A DNA stretch of 55,806 nucleotides from positions 6,587 through 62,392 of the forward strand of contig NW_004440356.1 in assembly GCF_000330505.1 (NCBI RefSeq). The letters run 5' to 3'. A model generated the notes under the pieces. It did not search any database, was not told the origin of the DNA, and was given only the letters and a program-made list of their open reading frames with translations. This stretch comes from Entamoeba invadens IP1 (taxonomy: Eukaryota > Evosea > Mastigamoebida > Endamoebidae). Of this stretch, positions 11,177 through 20,677 are shown one piece after another. How positions within the stretch are numbered: position 1 is the first letter of the stretch; each line of letters opens with the position of its first letter. The translations under genes were made by a program, and so were the position numbers.

Positions 11177-12643
11177 ACATTGTCGAGAAGACAGATTACA
11201 TGTGTAAATAATCTTAAAATGGATCTCAAAAAACTCTTCAAACAATCCAAATATATTTGTTTCCAAATATAAGAAAGCAAGGTTTCAAAGAAAAAATACT
11301 ATGTAATAATTTTGAGATTTGTGGATGAACAATTTGCAATATCAAAGTTTCTGGTATCTTCTTTTATTCTCGACAAACGTGCAACCGGTAAAAATATTCT
11401 TGATAAAGCGATTATTCAGTTAGTTGCATCTGAAATTGAAATTGAAAAAATAAAGTGCATCACTACAAACGGAGCGGTTAATATGTGTGGTAAAGATAAA
11501 GGATTTGCGACTTTGTTTGTTGAGTACATGAGCAATATAGGAATTAAAGTGTATAAAGTTTGGTGTGTTTGTCATAGAGTTAATTTTATTGCAAAAATGC
11601 TTTGTTCACATCCATTAATTTCGAACGTTATTTCATTTAGTCTTTCTTTGTCTCGAAAATTAAATGATGATTCCGCTTTTTTAAATGTCTGTTTTGGTGG
11701 CATAAAATGTTACTGTTTAACAAAATGGACCTCATTAAAAGACGTTCTTGATTCCATATTTAACAAAAAAGAACAAACTGTAAATTATTTACAAGATCTT
11801 GATCTGGAAAAACAAATTACGAAAGATTTTAAAGTTCGTTATGTCGTTTTTATTCTTGAAGACAATCAATACGTTTTTCAAATTGGAATAGTACGTGACT
11901 TACTTTTTATACTTTAAAATGATAGTAAATCTTCAATTTAATTCCCGTTTTTTTTCCAAGGGAATGGCTTATAATTGCATAATTAAATGACACACTGTTA
12001 TCACTTCAATAAAATAAACAGTAACTATTATGGGTCATTTGAATCTTTAAAATGATTTTTTTAATGAAACATCAGATAATAATACGAATAACATCGCTTT
12101 GTTTCACAGTTTTTTGGAATGTATTATTGTGAATTTGAAATTAAGTTTTTGTTCTGTGTGTAATTCTGTAGTCAGTGAAAATATATTTAATGAACGTGAT
12201 TTAGTAAAAAAGTATGGCGAAAATATAGGCGTGGATTTACAAGAAAAATATCCAGTTGAGGCAATGGTATATTTGTGGAAATTTTTTGATGGTTTTATAA
12301 CTGGTATAACCAACCTGTTGGAGTGTATGGCTATTTATTGTAACGAACTCGAATTGATTAAAAACGAAAATGATATTGAATTAATTCGAGAATAACTAAT
12401 GGATTTGAAAGGATGAATGTTGAAGAACTTTTTCTTGACCTTTACGACTATAGTAGCTTGGTCTCCAAAAAACACCCCCTGCTTTTGGAAGCACTCTTGT
12501 TATGTTTTTCGTTAAATTCTACTTTGTGTTTTTCAGCATTTAGTCGTCTCGTGTTGAACTTTAGACCACAAATGGGAATTGTTGCTGTTGAAAGGATGAT
12601 GTTGTTGACATGTGATAAAGCGCTTAAAAAACAGAAATTGTAG
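11177..12643 (+). pseudogene. hAT-family transposase, decayed
   Basis: This is a hAT transposase in pieces. An upstream segment at 11177-11272 (TLSRRQITCVNNL, then a stop) matches the region before the catalytic core. The main ORF, 11312-11917, reads RFVDEQFAISKFLVSSFILD, then IKCITTNGAVNMCGKDKGFA, then VWCVCHRVNFIAKMLC, matching the RNase H-like core (ITTDGAxNM, CHxxNLIAK). The catalytic Asp of ITTDGA reads Asn here, and the expected TDGWT motif with the first Asp is lost. ORFs 12099-12395 and 12413-12643 carry the helical insertion and the C-terminal FSAFSRL...RPQM dimerisation helix, in separate frames. At least four breaks and the missing acidic residues make it inactive. Family assignment is firm; target duplications were not recognised. 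Confidence 0.8.
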
Positions 12644-13923
12644 TTGATGATCTTGTCTTTGAAAATGAAGCAATTAATGTTCTTTGAAAATAACTATTGA
12701 ATGTATTTGTTGATAAAATGTATTTAGTGAATAAATGTGATATTAACTTAGAACGCTGATTCAAATCCACTTATTTTCTATCCCCTCTCTTTGGGACCAA
12801 CTGGAAAATACTATTTATAATTTCTTTTTATACAAAAAAATAAAATCAACAAATAATCAAAACCATACTTATTTTTCTTTACAATTGATACATATTGCGC
12901 GGAAGTGTTCATAACAGCACCAAACATCAAATCCTCTATTTTAGCAAACAATGTATTTGAATTTAGCTCTTTTTACACAAACAAAAGTGTCCAAACAAAC
13001 GGCTTTATTGTTTAGACAAGTGTTTTTTAAATTATTCTGAGTGTTCAAAGACGTGTTCTTTATTGAAGTCGGAATCCTTTATTGATCTTATCAATTTGGT
13101 TTAGTTAGTTGGTTTGGTTAAAATTATTTTTTTTTCAAAAATTATTATATTATAATATTGATAAAATATAATTAACATCAAATAGTTAAATTTTATGTTA
13201 ATCATATTTAATAAACATCTGTTTTTTCATTATTAAAAAAAGTGAATGTAAATTCAAATCCTATAATTTTAATTATTTTTTCCAGTTACTCTTTCCTACG
13301 GTTAAATAAAGAACACGTTTGATAAATTAATTGTTTTTTTTTGATTTACCAATTTACAATTTTGCCATCATTCAAAAAACAACCAAAAACAATTATTTGT
13401 ATTTTCATTGCTATGTTATTTTATTTAAGTATTTTTTGTTTCTTTTTTTTTAAATCAAATTTATGTTTTGCAAAAGATTTGTACAAAATAAAATTTTTGC
13501 CGAAAAATAATTAAAACTTTTTTAAGTTTATTTTAGACGAAAAAATACCAAAAGACAGTTTAATAATCTTTTTGTAATTAATTGAGAAATCAACACAATT
13601 AATACCAAAATATTCTCTTATTACTTTTAAGCTGATTTTGGAAACCTCTGATATTATACTCTGTCGCTAAAGCTTAGTTATTCTATCAATCTTTTTAAAT
13701 TAATAGCGTAATTTATAATATACATATTATTAATAATATTATAATAATAATTATTAATTATAACATATAATGTTAAAATTATATTATTAAATAATAATAA
13801 ATTAATGTTTTTTGTCAACTGTGAAATATAAATTTTCGATTAAAAATAAAAAGAGTGACTTTCTAATCTCGCAAAACGAAAAAGTTTTTATTTTGACAAG
13901 TGATTGGGAATGTCAAAACGAGA
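12644..13923. other. AT-rich stretch before the gene-dense part
   Basis: I see no gene. This 1.3-kb block marks the boundary between the transposon-rich left part and the dense gene cluster on the right. Confidence 0.5.
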
Positions 13924-13935
13924 GTATATTTAAGC
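13924..13935 (+). promoter_or_regulatory. TATA-like element of the dehydratase gene
   Basis: GTATATTTAAGC resembles the Entamoeba TATA consensus GTATTTAAA(G/C), which lies about 30 bp before the transcript start. It lies only 10 bp before the ATG at 13946 but 28 bp before the ATG at 13964, so it argues for the second ATG as the true start. Confidence 0.55.
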
Positions 13936-13963
13936 GACACTGTTTATGAGAGAAATATTGAAA

Positions 13964-14992
13964 ATGGAATATGAACCCAAGGTTATCCTAATCACTGGTG
14001 GTGCTGGATTCATCGCTTCACACGTCGTCATCCACTTTGTGACTCAATACCCACAGTACAAGATTGTTGTCGTTGACAAGTTGGATTACTGTGCATCCCT
14101 CAAGAATCTCGACGCAGTTAAAGGTGCTCCGAACTTCAAGTTCTTTATCGCCGATATCACCGATGCCCACACTATGCAGAAGATTTTTGAGATGGAGAAG
14201 GTCGACACTGTCATGCACTTCGCTGCCCAGACCCATGTGGATAACTCTTTTGGAAATTCGTTCCAATTCACTCACAACAACATCTTCGGAACACACGTAT
14301 TGCTCGAAGTTGCGAAGAATGCAAACGTCAGAAGGTTCATTCACGTCTCGACTGATGAAGTCTACGGACAGGTCATCGGAAACGCAGCAACCGAAAACTC
14401 GTTGTTAAATCCAACCAACCCATACTCAGCAACCAAAGCCGGTGCAGAGTTCATTGCCAGAGCATTTTATCAGTCATTTGGGTTGCCTCTCATTATTACA
14501 AGAGGAAACAACGTTTTTGGTCCCCATCAATTCCCAGAAAAGCTGATTCCCAAATTCATTACTTTATTGGACAGAGGAATGAACTGCTCAATTCATGGAA
14601 ATGGAGACGAGAAGAGAAGCTTCATTTATGTTGATGATGTTGTCAACGCATTCGACTTGATCTTGAGAAAGGGAATTGTTGGACAAATTTACAACATTGG
14701 AACAACTCGAGAAATTTCGAACACTGAAGTGACGCACGATTTACTCGACATCTTTGGAGTTCCAAAGGATGAACAAGAAAGTAGAATTTATCACGTAGAG
14801 AATAGATGTTTCAATGACCAGAGATATTCGCTTGACGTTTCCAAATTAGAGAAGCTTGGGTGGAGAGCAGAGACAAAATTTGAGGATGGACTCAAGAAAA
14901 CAGTTGAATGGTATTTAAGTCACAAAAATAACTGGGAGAGAACTGATGAAGCTTTAGTGCCACACCCCAGATTTGGCCAAGCTGCCAACTGA
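13964..14992 (+). CDS. RHM/RmlB-type nucleotide-sugar 4,6-dehydratase
   Basis: This 342-residue single-exon protein of the extended short-chain dehydrogenase family should convert UDP- (or dTDP-) glucose to the 4-keto-6-deoxy sugar with bound NAD, in the cytosol. Visible motifs are the Rossmann ITGGAGFIASHV (residues 10-21), MHFAAQTHVDNSFGNSF, the STDEVYG active-site loop, YSATKAGAE carrying the YxxxK pair, and RGNNVFGPHQFPEKLIPKF. The close likeness to the N-terminal half of plant RHM enzymes (DKLDYC, HVDNSFGNSF, YNIGT, FNDQRYSLD) points to UDP-glucose as substrate; this is inference. The plant C-terminal epimerase/reductase half is absent, so the product must be processed by another enzyme that is not in this window. 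I prefer ATG 13964 over 13946 because of the TATA-like element spacing. It is intact. Confidence 0.9.
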   Translation: MEYEPKVILITGGAGFIASHVVIHFVTQYPQYKIVVVDKLDYCASLKNLDAVKGAPNFKFFIADITDAHTMQKIFEMEKVDTVMHFAAQTHVDNSFGNSFQFTHNNIFGTHVLLEVAKNANVRRFIHVSTDEVYGQVIGNAATENSLLNPTNPYSATKAGAEFIARAFYQSFGLPLIITRGNNVFGPHQFPEKLIPKFITLLDRGMNCSIHGNGDEKRSFIYVDDVVNAFDLILRKGIVGQIYNIGTTREISNTEVTHDLLDIFGVPKDEQESRIYHVENRCFNDQRYSLDVSKLEKLGWRAETKFEDGLKKTVEWYLSHKNNWERTDEALVPHPRFGQAAN

Positions 14993-15473
14993 TTGATATT
15001 GGTTCAAGTGCATTTAACAAAGATTAATTGATTTGATTAATTGTTGTCGCTGTTTTATCAGTCATAAAACACTGTTTTATTTGTCTCTGCATTTTTCTTA
15101 GTATTTTTTTACTATTATTTGATGGTTTCCAATAATGTTACCCATATTAACATTTAAAATAACGCCCTTGTTTTTGTTTTGGCCTGTTTTTATGGGGATA
15201 TTAATCCATTTTTTAATGATTTTCCTTTTTTGGCTTGTGTATTGTTTATGCACATAATACAATCTCTAAAATAATGGAAATTTATTTAATAAACTCGAGA
15301 TTTCCCGATTTTTAGACCACTTGAATTTTGTTCAATGTTATTTAAAGTGTTAAACAATTATAATTCTTTTTATCATCCATTTTAATACTGACAAATGAAC
15401 TATAATTAATAATAAAGTAATTAATAAATATAGTTTCATTGAAAAAGAGAGAAACTTGCACTTTATTTGAACA
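14993..15473. other. Intergenic stretch
   Basis: This is AT-rich spacer between two genes on the same strand. It should hold the 3' end of the dehydratase transcript and the promoter of GCN5. I saw no convincing TATA-like element. Confidence 0.4.
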
Positions 15474-16199
15474 ATGGCAGAGCAGCCCAAAGCGAGAGGC
15501 GCGGTGCCTCGCGAGAAGGAGAAGAAAGGTGAGATTTACTTTCGCGTAGTTTCGAACAAAGGTACACGTGAGCAGTTAGAGTTATTGACATACATGAAGA
15601 ACATAGTATCCCGACATTTGCCGAACATGGCGCTCGACTACATTTCTCGTATCGTATTTGATCCCGTCTATCACGAGTCACTCTTATTAATAGCTGCCAA
15701 AGACAACAAACCCTTTGGGGGCATCACTTTTCGCCCATTTCCATTACGTGGGTTTGTCGAGATTGTGTTCTGTGCGGTCGACTCTACCGTGCAATACAGT
15801 GGCTTTGGATCGTTTATGATGCAACACCTCAAGAAGGAAATACAGAGTCGGAAGATCTATCACATCTTGACGTACGCCGACAACCAAGCGATCGGCTATT
15901 TCATGAAACAAGGCTTCCACAAGCACGTGACTCTCCAGAAAGATAAGTGGCAGGGGTACATTAAAGACTATGTCGAGGCGACTTTAATGGAGTGTGTGTT
16001 ACACCCCAACGTGGAAGACTACACCGACGTGCCTGCAACAATTCAGAAGCAACGAAAGGCCATTCAAGAACTCATTTGTAAAGTCTCTAAAACACAGTCA
16101 TACCCCGGATTGAACTGTTTCAAACAAGGCGTCAAGAAGATTCGCATCGAAGAGATCCCGGGACTCAAAGAGGCGGGGTGGAAGCCCGAAGTCGTTTAA
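15474..16199 (+). CDS. GCN5: GCN5-type histone acetyltransferase lacking a bromodomain
   Basis: This 241-residue protein has a complete GCN5/PCAF GNAT domain that acetylates histone H3 lysines from acetyl-CoA in the nucleus, normally within SAGA-like complexes. Core motifs are ISRIVFDPVYHESLLLI, GGITFRPFPLRGFVEIVFCA with the general-base Glu at residue 96, the acetyl-CoA loop QYSGFG (107-112), YHILTYADNQAIGYFMKQGF, and GYIKDYVEATLMEC. The helix TIQKQRKAI and YPGLNCFKQGV..I.EIPGLKEAGWKP continue as in yeast and human GCN5, but the protein stops where the bromodomain would begin. It also lacks any long N-terminal PCAF-type region. There is no intron. The stop is 213 bp from the convergent stop of the coiled-coil gene. 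Confidence 0.93.
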   Translation: MAEQPKARGAVPREKEKKGEIYFRVVSNKGTREQLELLTYMKNIVSRHLPNMALDYISRIVFDPVYHESLLLIAAKDNKPFGGITFRPFPLRGFVEIVFCAVDSTVQYSGFGSFMMQHLKKEIQSRKIYHILTYADNQAIGYFMKQGFHKHVTLQKDKWQGYIKDYVEATLMECVLHPNVEDYTDVPATIQKQRKAIQELICKVSKTQSYPGLNCFKQGVKKIRIEEIPGLKEAGWKPEVV

Positions 16200-16202
16200 T
16201 AA

Positions 16203-16390
16203 TAAGTAATGTAGTCTTTATTTGTATACTTTTGTATATTAATATTAACTTATTAATTTATTATATTAACTTATTATATTATTATATTATTATATTATTA
16301 TATTATTATATTATTTTATTATTTTATTAACTTATTAACTTATTATATTAATATTTATATTATTATATTAACTTATTAAAAGTTAAAATG
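16203..16390. repeat. AT microsatellite between convergent genes
   Basis: This simple repeat is dominated by an 8-bp unit TATTATAT (tandem at about 16265-16315) and related TTATTAAC words. It fills the space between the GCN5 stop and the stop of the coiled-coil gene, where both transcripts should end. Confidence 0.7.
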
Positions 16391-16412
16391 CTTAAGAAAA
16401 TGAGTTAAATGC

Positions 16413-19400
16413 TTAATCGTCAGCATCTCGTAAAGCTTCAAATTGCTTTCTAAGCTTCTTATACTTTGCCTGCAACTGTTCGAGTTTATCTTGAGCGTCT
16501 TGTCCATCTCTTTTAGCTTGGAGCGTCGCGTCGTTAGCCGCGGACACCTTCTCTTCGAGTGTTTCTTTCTCCGACTGTAAGTCTCTGATTCTCGACTTCA
16601 AGTCTTTTGTCTCCGCAGAACTTCCTCCGCCTGCTTTTGCCTTAGCCAAGTCGTCGGACAATTTTTGTTTTTGTTCTTCTGCCTGTGCAAGCGCTTCTTT
16701 GTACTTTGATGCGTTCTTTTTGAAACGAGCTGCTTTAGCAGTCAAGTCTTGTTTATCGTTGTCGTAGGCTTCTTGTAAAGCGGCGATCTGTTGTTTCAAC
16801 TTACCGACGTCGTCGCCTCCATTGTTTTGTGTTGCGTTCAATGCCGTCATCTTAATCTCCATGTCTTCGATCTTCCTTTTTAACTCATCGTTCTGTTGAT
16901 TCAGTTGCTTAATTGTTTCGTCCGTCTTCTTCTTCAAGTCGTCGTATTGATCTTTCATGCGTTGATATGAGTCGTCCTCGTCTTCACTTTTATCTGCTTT
17001 GTCTTCGAGCGCAAACTTGTTCTTCTCTATAATTCTTTTGTTCTTCTTATTCTCGTCCATCAAGCTGTCGTACATTTCCGTCAACTCCATATTCTTTTTC
17101 TTTAATGTATCGTTCGATTGTGTTAAGATATCGCATTGATCTTGTAACTCGTCATAGTCATTATTTAAGTCGTCCAGTTCTTCTTCCATTTTTTGATACG
17201 CACTTTGGTCCGACCCACACGCTTCATTCGTGAATTTGACTTTATACTGTAACTCATCGTTCGACGATAAAGCTTTTTTCAGTTCATTGTCCTTACTCAC
17301 TAACTCCGTCTTAGTCTCTTCAAGTTCCTTTTCGACGTCTTCCAAGTCACTCTTCACTTTAATCAATTCACTCTTCGTGTCTTTGTACATCTTATTCGTC
17401 TCTAACATCTTCTTGTTCAGCTCCATCATCTTCGCAGTGAATTCATCCCCTACCTTTTCATTACTTTGTTGTGTTGCTTCATTATACTCCTTCTCGTTCT
17501 TAAGGTCATCATACTTCTCTTGCATCTCTTCGATCGTCTCCTTCTTCGCTTCTATCTCGATCTCCATCTCAGCCATCTTATTCTTGTATTGCGTCTTCTC
17601 CTCAAAATTCTCTTTATACGTCCGTTCAAGCTCTTTATAGTTCTTGTCGAGCCGCTCATACTTCTCAGACGCACTTTCTACCTCCTTCTCAAGCGTTTTC
17701 TTCTTTTCCGTCATATCCGCAAGTTGCTGATTGACGATTTCTAAGTCGCCCAACACGCTCTTCGTCTTCAACTCCGCGTCGAAGATCTTCTGTTCCATTT
17801 CCCGTTGCGGGACGTTCATTTGGCTTCCCATCAATTTCATCTTCATTTCCATCTCCGCCTTCTCGTCGGTGTCTTGTTTCTTCTTCAGCCTCATATCTGC
17901 TATAACGTCTTCTCTGTGCTTCAACTCGTCTGTTAAAGCAACATATTTGAGTTGCAGACTCTTCAATTCGCGGTCCTTGTCATCTAAAAGGACCTTCAAG
18001 TCTGAAGCATCTAGTCTAAAGGAGTCCATATTCTCCTTCATCCTCTCATTCTCCTCTTTCAAGCTGTTAATCGCCATATTCAAATCACTCACTTGTGTCT
18101 TATAAGACGCTACAGCTGCTTCTACCACTTTAGACGCATCCACATTCCCAGCAGACAATGTCTCAATGTGTTCCTCATTCTCTCGGATTTGCGCCTTCAA
18201 CGCGTCGCGGTCTTTCAACGCTCTCTCAAGCATCTCCGCCTTCGCGTCGCTCTCAATCTTCGCCAATTTCGCTTTCTGTTCAAAGTCCGCGCGCTCTCGC
18301 TGCGCCTTCTCGATCTCGTCGATCCGGACTTCTCGCTCTTTATTCAACTCGGTGATCCTCCCCTCCAACTTGTCGTTCTGCTTCTCTTTATCGTCAAGCG
18401 CCGACGTCAATTTATCCACCATATCATCAAACTGGGTCTGTTTCTCCTTCAATTTCCGCGCAATTTGGTTCTCAAAGTCGTTCAATTCGTCCATCGAAAT
18501 ATGGCCCTCCATAAATTGCTTCTGTTTCTCATTTAATGTGTTCACCTCGTGTTGTAAATCGTCGTTCTTCTCCAGAAGGTCTTTATTTTGTTTCTGTAAC
18601 GCCTTAATATTATCTTTCGCCGCTTGGAGGTCTGGCGTTAACTTACTTACTGTGTCCTTCAAGTCGACAATTTGTCTCTCATTTTGCCCAATCGTCGAGT
18701 TCAGCGCTCGGATCTTCTCAAACGACGTCTCCGCCTCATTTTCTTTGTCTTTGAAGTCGACTGTCAAGTCGTTATATTTCTTCGTTAAGACGGCGTATTC
18801 CTTTTTCTGTCGTTCAATCGTATCATTCAAATTCGAAATTTGCGTCTCGAGGGTTTTAGTTCTTCTCTCCCCATTAGAGACGGTGATATCTATTTGATTC
18901 AATTTCTCTTTATTCATCTCCAACTCATCACTAAGTGTCTTATTCTCATCTTTCAGCTTCTGTTCCCTCTCTGCTCCCTTCGCAGCGTCGTCTTTCAAGT
19001 CTTCTATTTGGGCATTCAGGCGCTTCGTCAGGCTCTTCTCCGCATTCAAGTCATTCAAGCAGTGTTCGGTGTCTTCCTCCTTCGACGCTATTTCATTCTG
19101 AAGACTCTTAATTTGGATATTGAGTCCATCGATGTCATGTCTCGCGTCGGAAAGGTCTGTCTGGAGTGCAACAATCGTCGCTTCTGATCGTTTAAAGTTG
19201 CCTTCAGCCTCAACGGTCTTCTTTCTTTGTTCATCAAGTTGATTGTTCAAGTCGACGACCTCCTGTTCGATCTTCACTTTACTTTCTTTGATGTTCTCCA
19301 AAATGGAATTCCCCGACGAATAGTTCTGTTCTAAGTCTTCCTTCTCTTTGATCGCGTCTTTTAACTTCTTCTTCGTATCAGCAAGTTCAACTTCCGTCTT

Positions 19401-20354
19401 ATCTAAGTCCTCTTTGGTGTTCTCCAAGTTCTTCTGGATATCCACTAATCTCCTCTCCGCAGCGTTCTTCGACATGTTGTTCTGGTCCGCAAGGCGTTGG
19501 ACGTCATTCCCCGCGTTTTTCAGCTTATCGACCGTCTCCTTCAATTTCTCAATTTGTCCACGGAGATCCTCGTTGTCCAGTTTTTGGTCTTCTAACTTCT
19601 TTTGTGTCGCTTTGTGATTCGCTACTTCCATATCTAAGTCCTTCCCATACTCGTCTAAGTCCATATTAAGACCACTGATCACTTTCTCCTTGTCTTTTAC
19701 TTTGTTCTGTAACTCAGCGATTTCATTCTCTTGTTCTAAGACAAGACTCTCCACTTGTGTTGATTTTGCTTTAAAAGTGATCAGCTCGTTGTTCGCCGCT
19801 TCAAACGTTTTCTGAAGGTCTAAGAGCGCCGTCTCGGCATCTAATTTGGATTTCTCCGCTGCCTTCTGTGTGATGATGGCCTTCTCCGCCTTTTGCGTCT
19901 GCTCATTCAAACTCTCTGATATCCTTTTGTTCTCTTGTTGGAGCAATTCGTTTCGCTGTTTGTTATATAAGACGTCCTCTTTGATATTCTTGTTCGTCTC
20001 CTTTTCAGTCTCCAAATCTAATTGCGCTTGTTGAGTTAATGTATCTGCCATCAATTTCTTCTCTTCTAAGTCTTTAGCCTTCTGTTCCAAGTCATAATTG
20101 ATGTCCTTGTACTTTTTAATCTGCTTAAATTTGTTATCAATGTCTTCCTTCAGTCGGGCATTCTCTAAAGTAAGCGCCTTAATTTGGCTCTCTAAGTCAC
20201 CTTTAGCTGCTTGTGTGTTTTCCAACGTTTTCGCCGTTTCTGCTGCAGCCAAATCTGTTTTACATTGTTCAAACAATCGAACCCAAGGGTTATCCTTCTC
20301 GGAATACTGCAATAAAGTGTTCCGTATGACCTTCAAAGCTTCGGTCTTATCCAT
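16413..20354 (-). CDS. Large coiled-coil protein (1313 aa)
   Basis: This is a single-exon gene. The start is taken at ATG 20354 (MDKTEALKVIRN); the open frame extends 11 codons upstream only through a GTG. Almost the whole protein from about residue 30 to the end is a predicted heptad coiled coil rich in Glu, Lys, Leu, Asp and Gln, with few prolines and no transmembrane segment. Short breaks include a glycine cluster AKAGGGSSAE near the C terminus and NNGGDDVG. It ends KKLRKQFEALRDADD. The N-terminal 30 residues look globular. Such proteins act as tethers, golgins or cytoskeletal scaffolds; no family-specific domain (GRIP, FYVE, motor) is present, so no specific role can be assigned. Long antisense ORFs (for example 17230-17640 and 18166-18897) are by-products of its codon composition. 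Confidence 0.9.
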   Translation of the reverse strand: MDKTEALKVIRNTLLQYSEKDNPWVRLFEQCKTDLAAAETAKTLENTQAAKGDLESQIKALTLENARLKEDIDNKFKQIKKYKDINYDLEQKAKDLEEKKLMADTLTQQAQLDLETEKETNKNIKEDVLYNKQRNELLQQENKRISESLNEQTQKAEKAIITQKAAEKSKLDAETALLDLQKTFEAANNELITFKAKSTQVESLVLEQENEIAELQNKVKDKEKVISGLNMDLDEYGKDLDMEVANHKATQKKLEDQKLDNEDLRGQIEKLKETVDKLKNAGNDVQRLADQNNMSKNAAERRLVDIQKNLENTKEDLDKTEVELADTKKKLKDAIKEKEDLEQNYSSGNSILENIKESKVKIEQEVVDLNNQLDEQRKKTVEAEGNFKRSEATIVALQTDLSDARHDIDGLNIQIKSLQNEIASKEEDTEHCLNDLNAEKSLTKRLNAQIEDLKDDAAKGAEREQKLKDENKTLSDELEMNKEKLNQIDITVSNGERRTKTLETQISNLNDTIERQKKEYAVLTKKYNDLTVDFKDKENEAETSFEKIRALNSTIGQNERQIVDLKDTVSKLTPDLQAAKDNIKALQKQNKDLLEKNDDLQHEVNTLNEKQKQFMEGHISMDELNDFENQIARKLKEKQTQFDDMVDKLTSALDDKEKQNDKLEGRITELNKEREVRIDEIEKAQRERADFEQKAKLAKIESDAKAEMLERALKDRDALKAQIRENEEHIETLSAGNVDASKVVEAAVASYKTQVSDLNMAINSLKEENERMKENMDSFRLDASDLKVLLDDKDRELKSLQLKYVALTDELKHREDVIADMRLKKKQDTDEKAEMEMKMKLMGSQMNVPQREMEQKIFDAELKTKSVLGDLEIVNQQLADMTEKKKTLEKEVESASEKYERLDKNYKELERTYKENFEEKTQYKNKMAEMEIEIEAKKETIEEMQEKYDDLKNEKEYNEATQQSNEKVGDEFTAKMMELNKKMLETNKMYKDTKSELIKVKSDLEDVEKELEETKTELVSKDNELKKALSSNDELQYKVKFTNEACGSDQSAYQKMEEELDDLNNDYDELQDQCDILTQSNDTLKKKNMELTEMYDSLMDENKKNKRIIEKNKFALEDKADKSEDEDDSYQRMKDQYDDLKKKTDETIKQLNQQNDELKRKIEDMEIKMTALNATQNNGGDDVGKLKQQIAALQEAYDNDKQDLTAKAARFKKNASKYKEALAQAEEQKQKLSDDLAKAKAGGGSSAETKDLKSRIRDLQSEKETLEEKVSAANDATLQAKRDGQDAQDKLEQLQAKYKKLRKQFEALRDADD

Positions 20355-20677
20355 TGATTTTTGAGTTGAGTCGTCGATTCTTTTCACACTTTATTAGTTC
20401 TTCTTCTTTTTAAAACTCTTTTTCAAGCTCTTGTGCTATTTTTTCCTTTTCCTTGTGTAATTGGGATTTCAAGTAAAAGAATTCAAAATACCAAAATAAC
20501 AAAAACGTTCAACTTTCATGAAATGAGTTTGTCTTTTTTTTTCAAAATTGAGTTAAAAAGGTGAACGAATTGTTCAAAAAGAAAATTGAAGGATTTCAAG
20601 TTTTTTTAAAAAATTTTTAAAACATATCAATATAAGCAATAACAAAGAAATGAATCACTCGACTCAATTTAAACACA

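Noticed and set aside
14018..14408. ORFs antisense or out of frame within the dehydratase gene
   Set aside because: They are shadows of a strongly conserved enzyme with all motifs in frame.
17230..20364. Many long plus-strand ORFs opposite the coiled-coil gene
   Set aside because: They are antisense by-products of the Lys/Glu-rich codons of the real gene. They lack any domain, and the minus strand alone gives one continuous 1313-codon frame.
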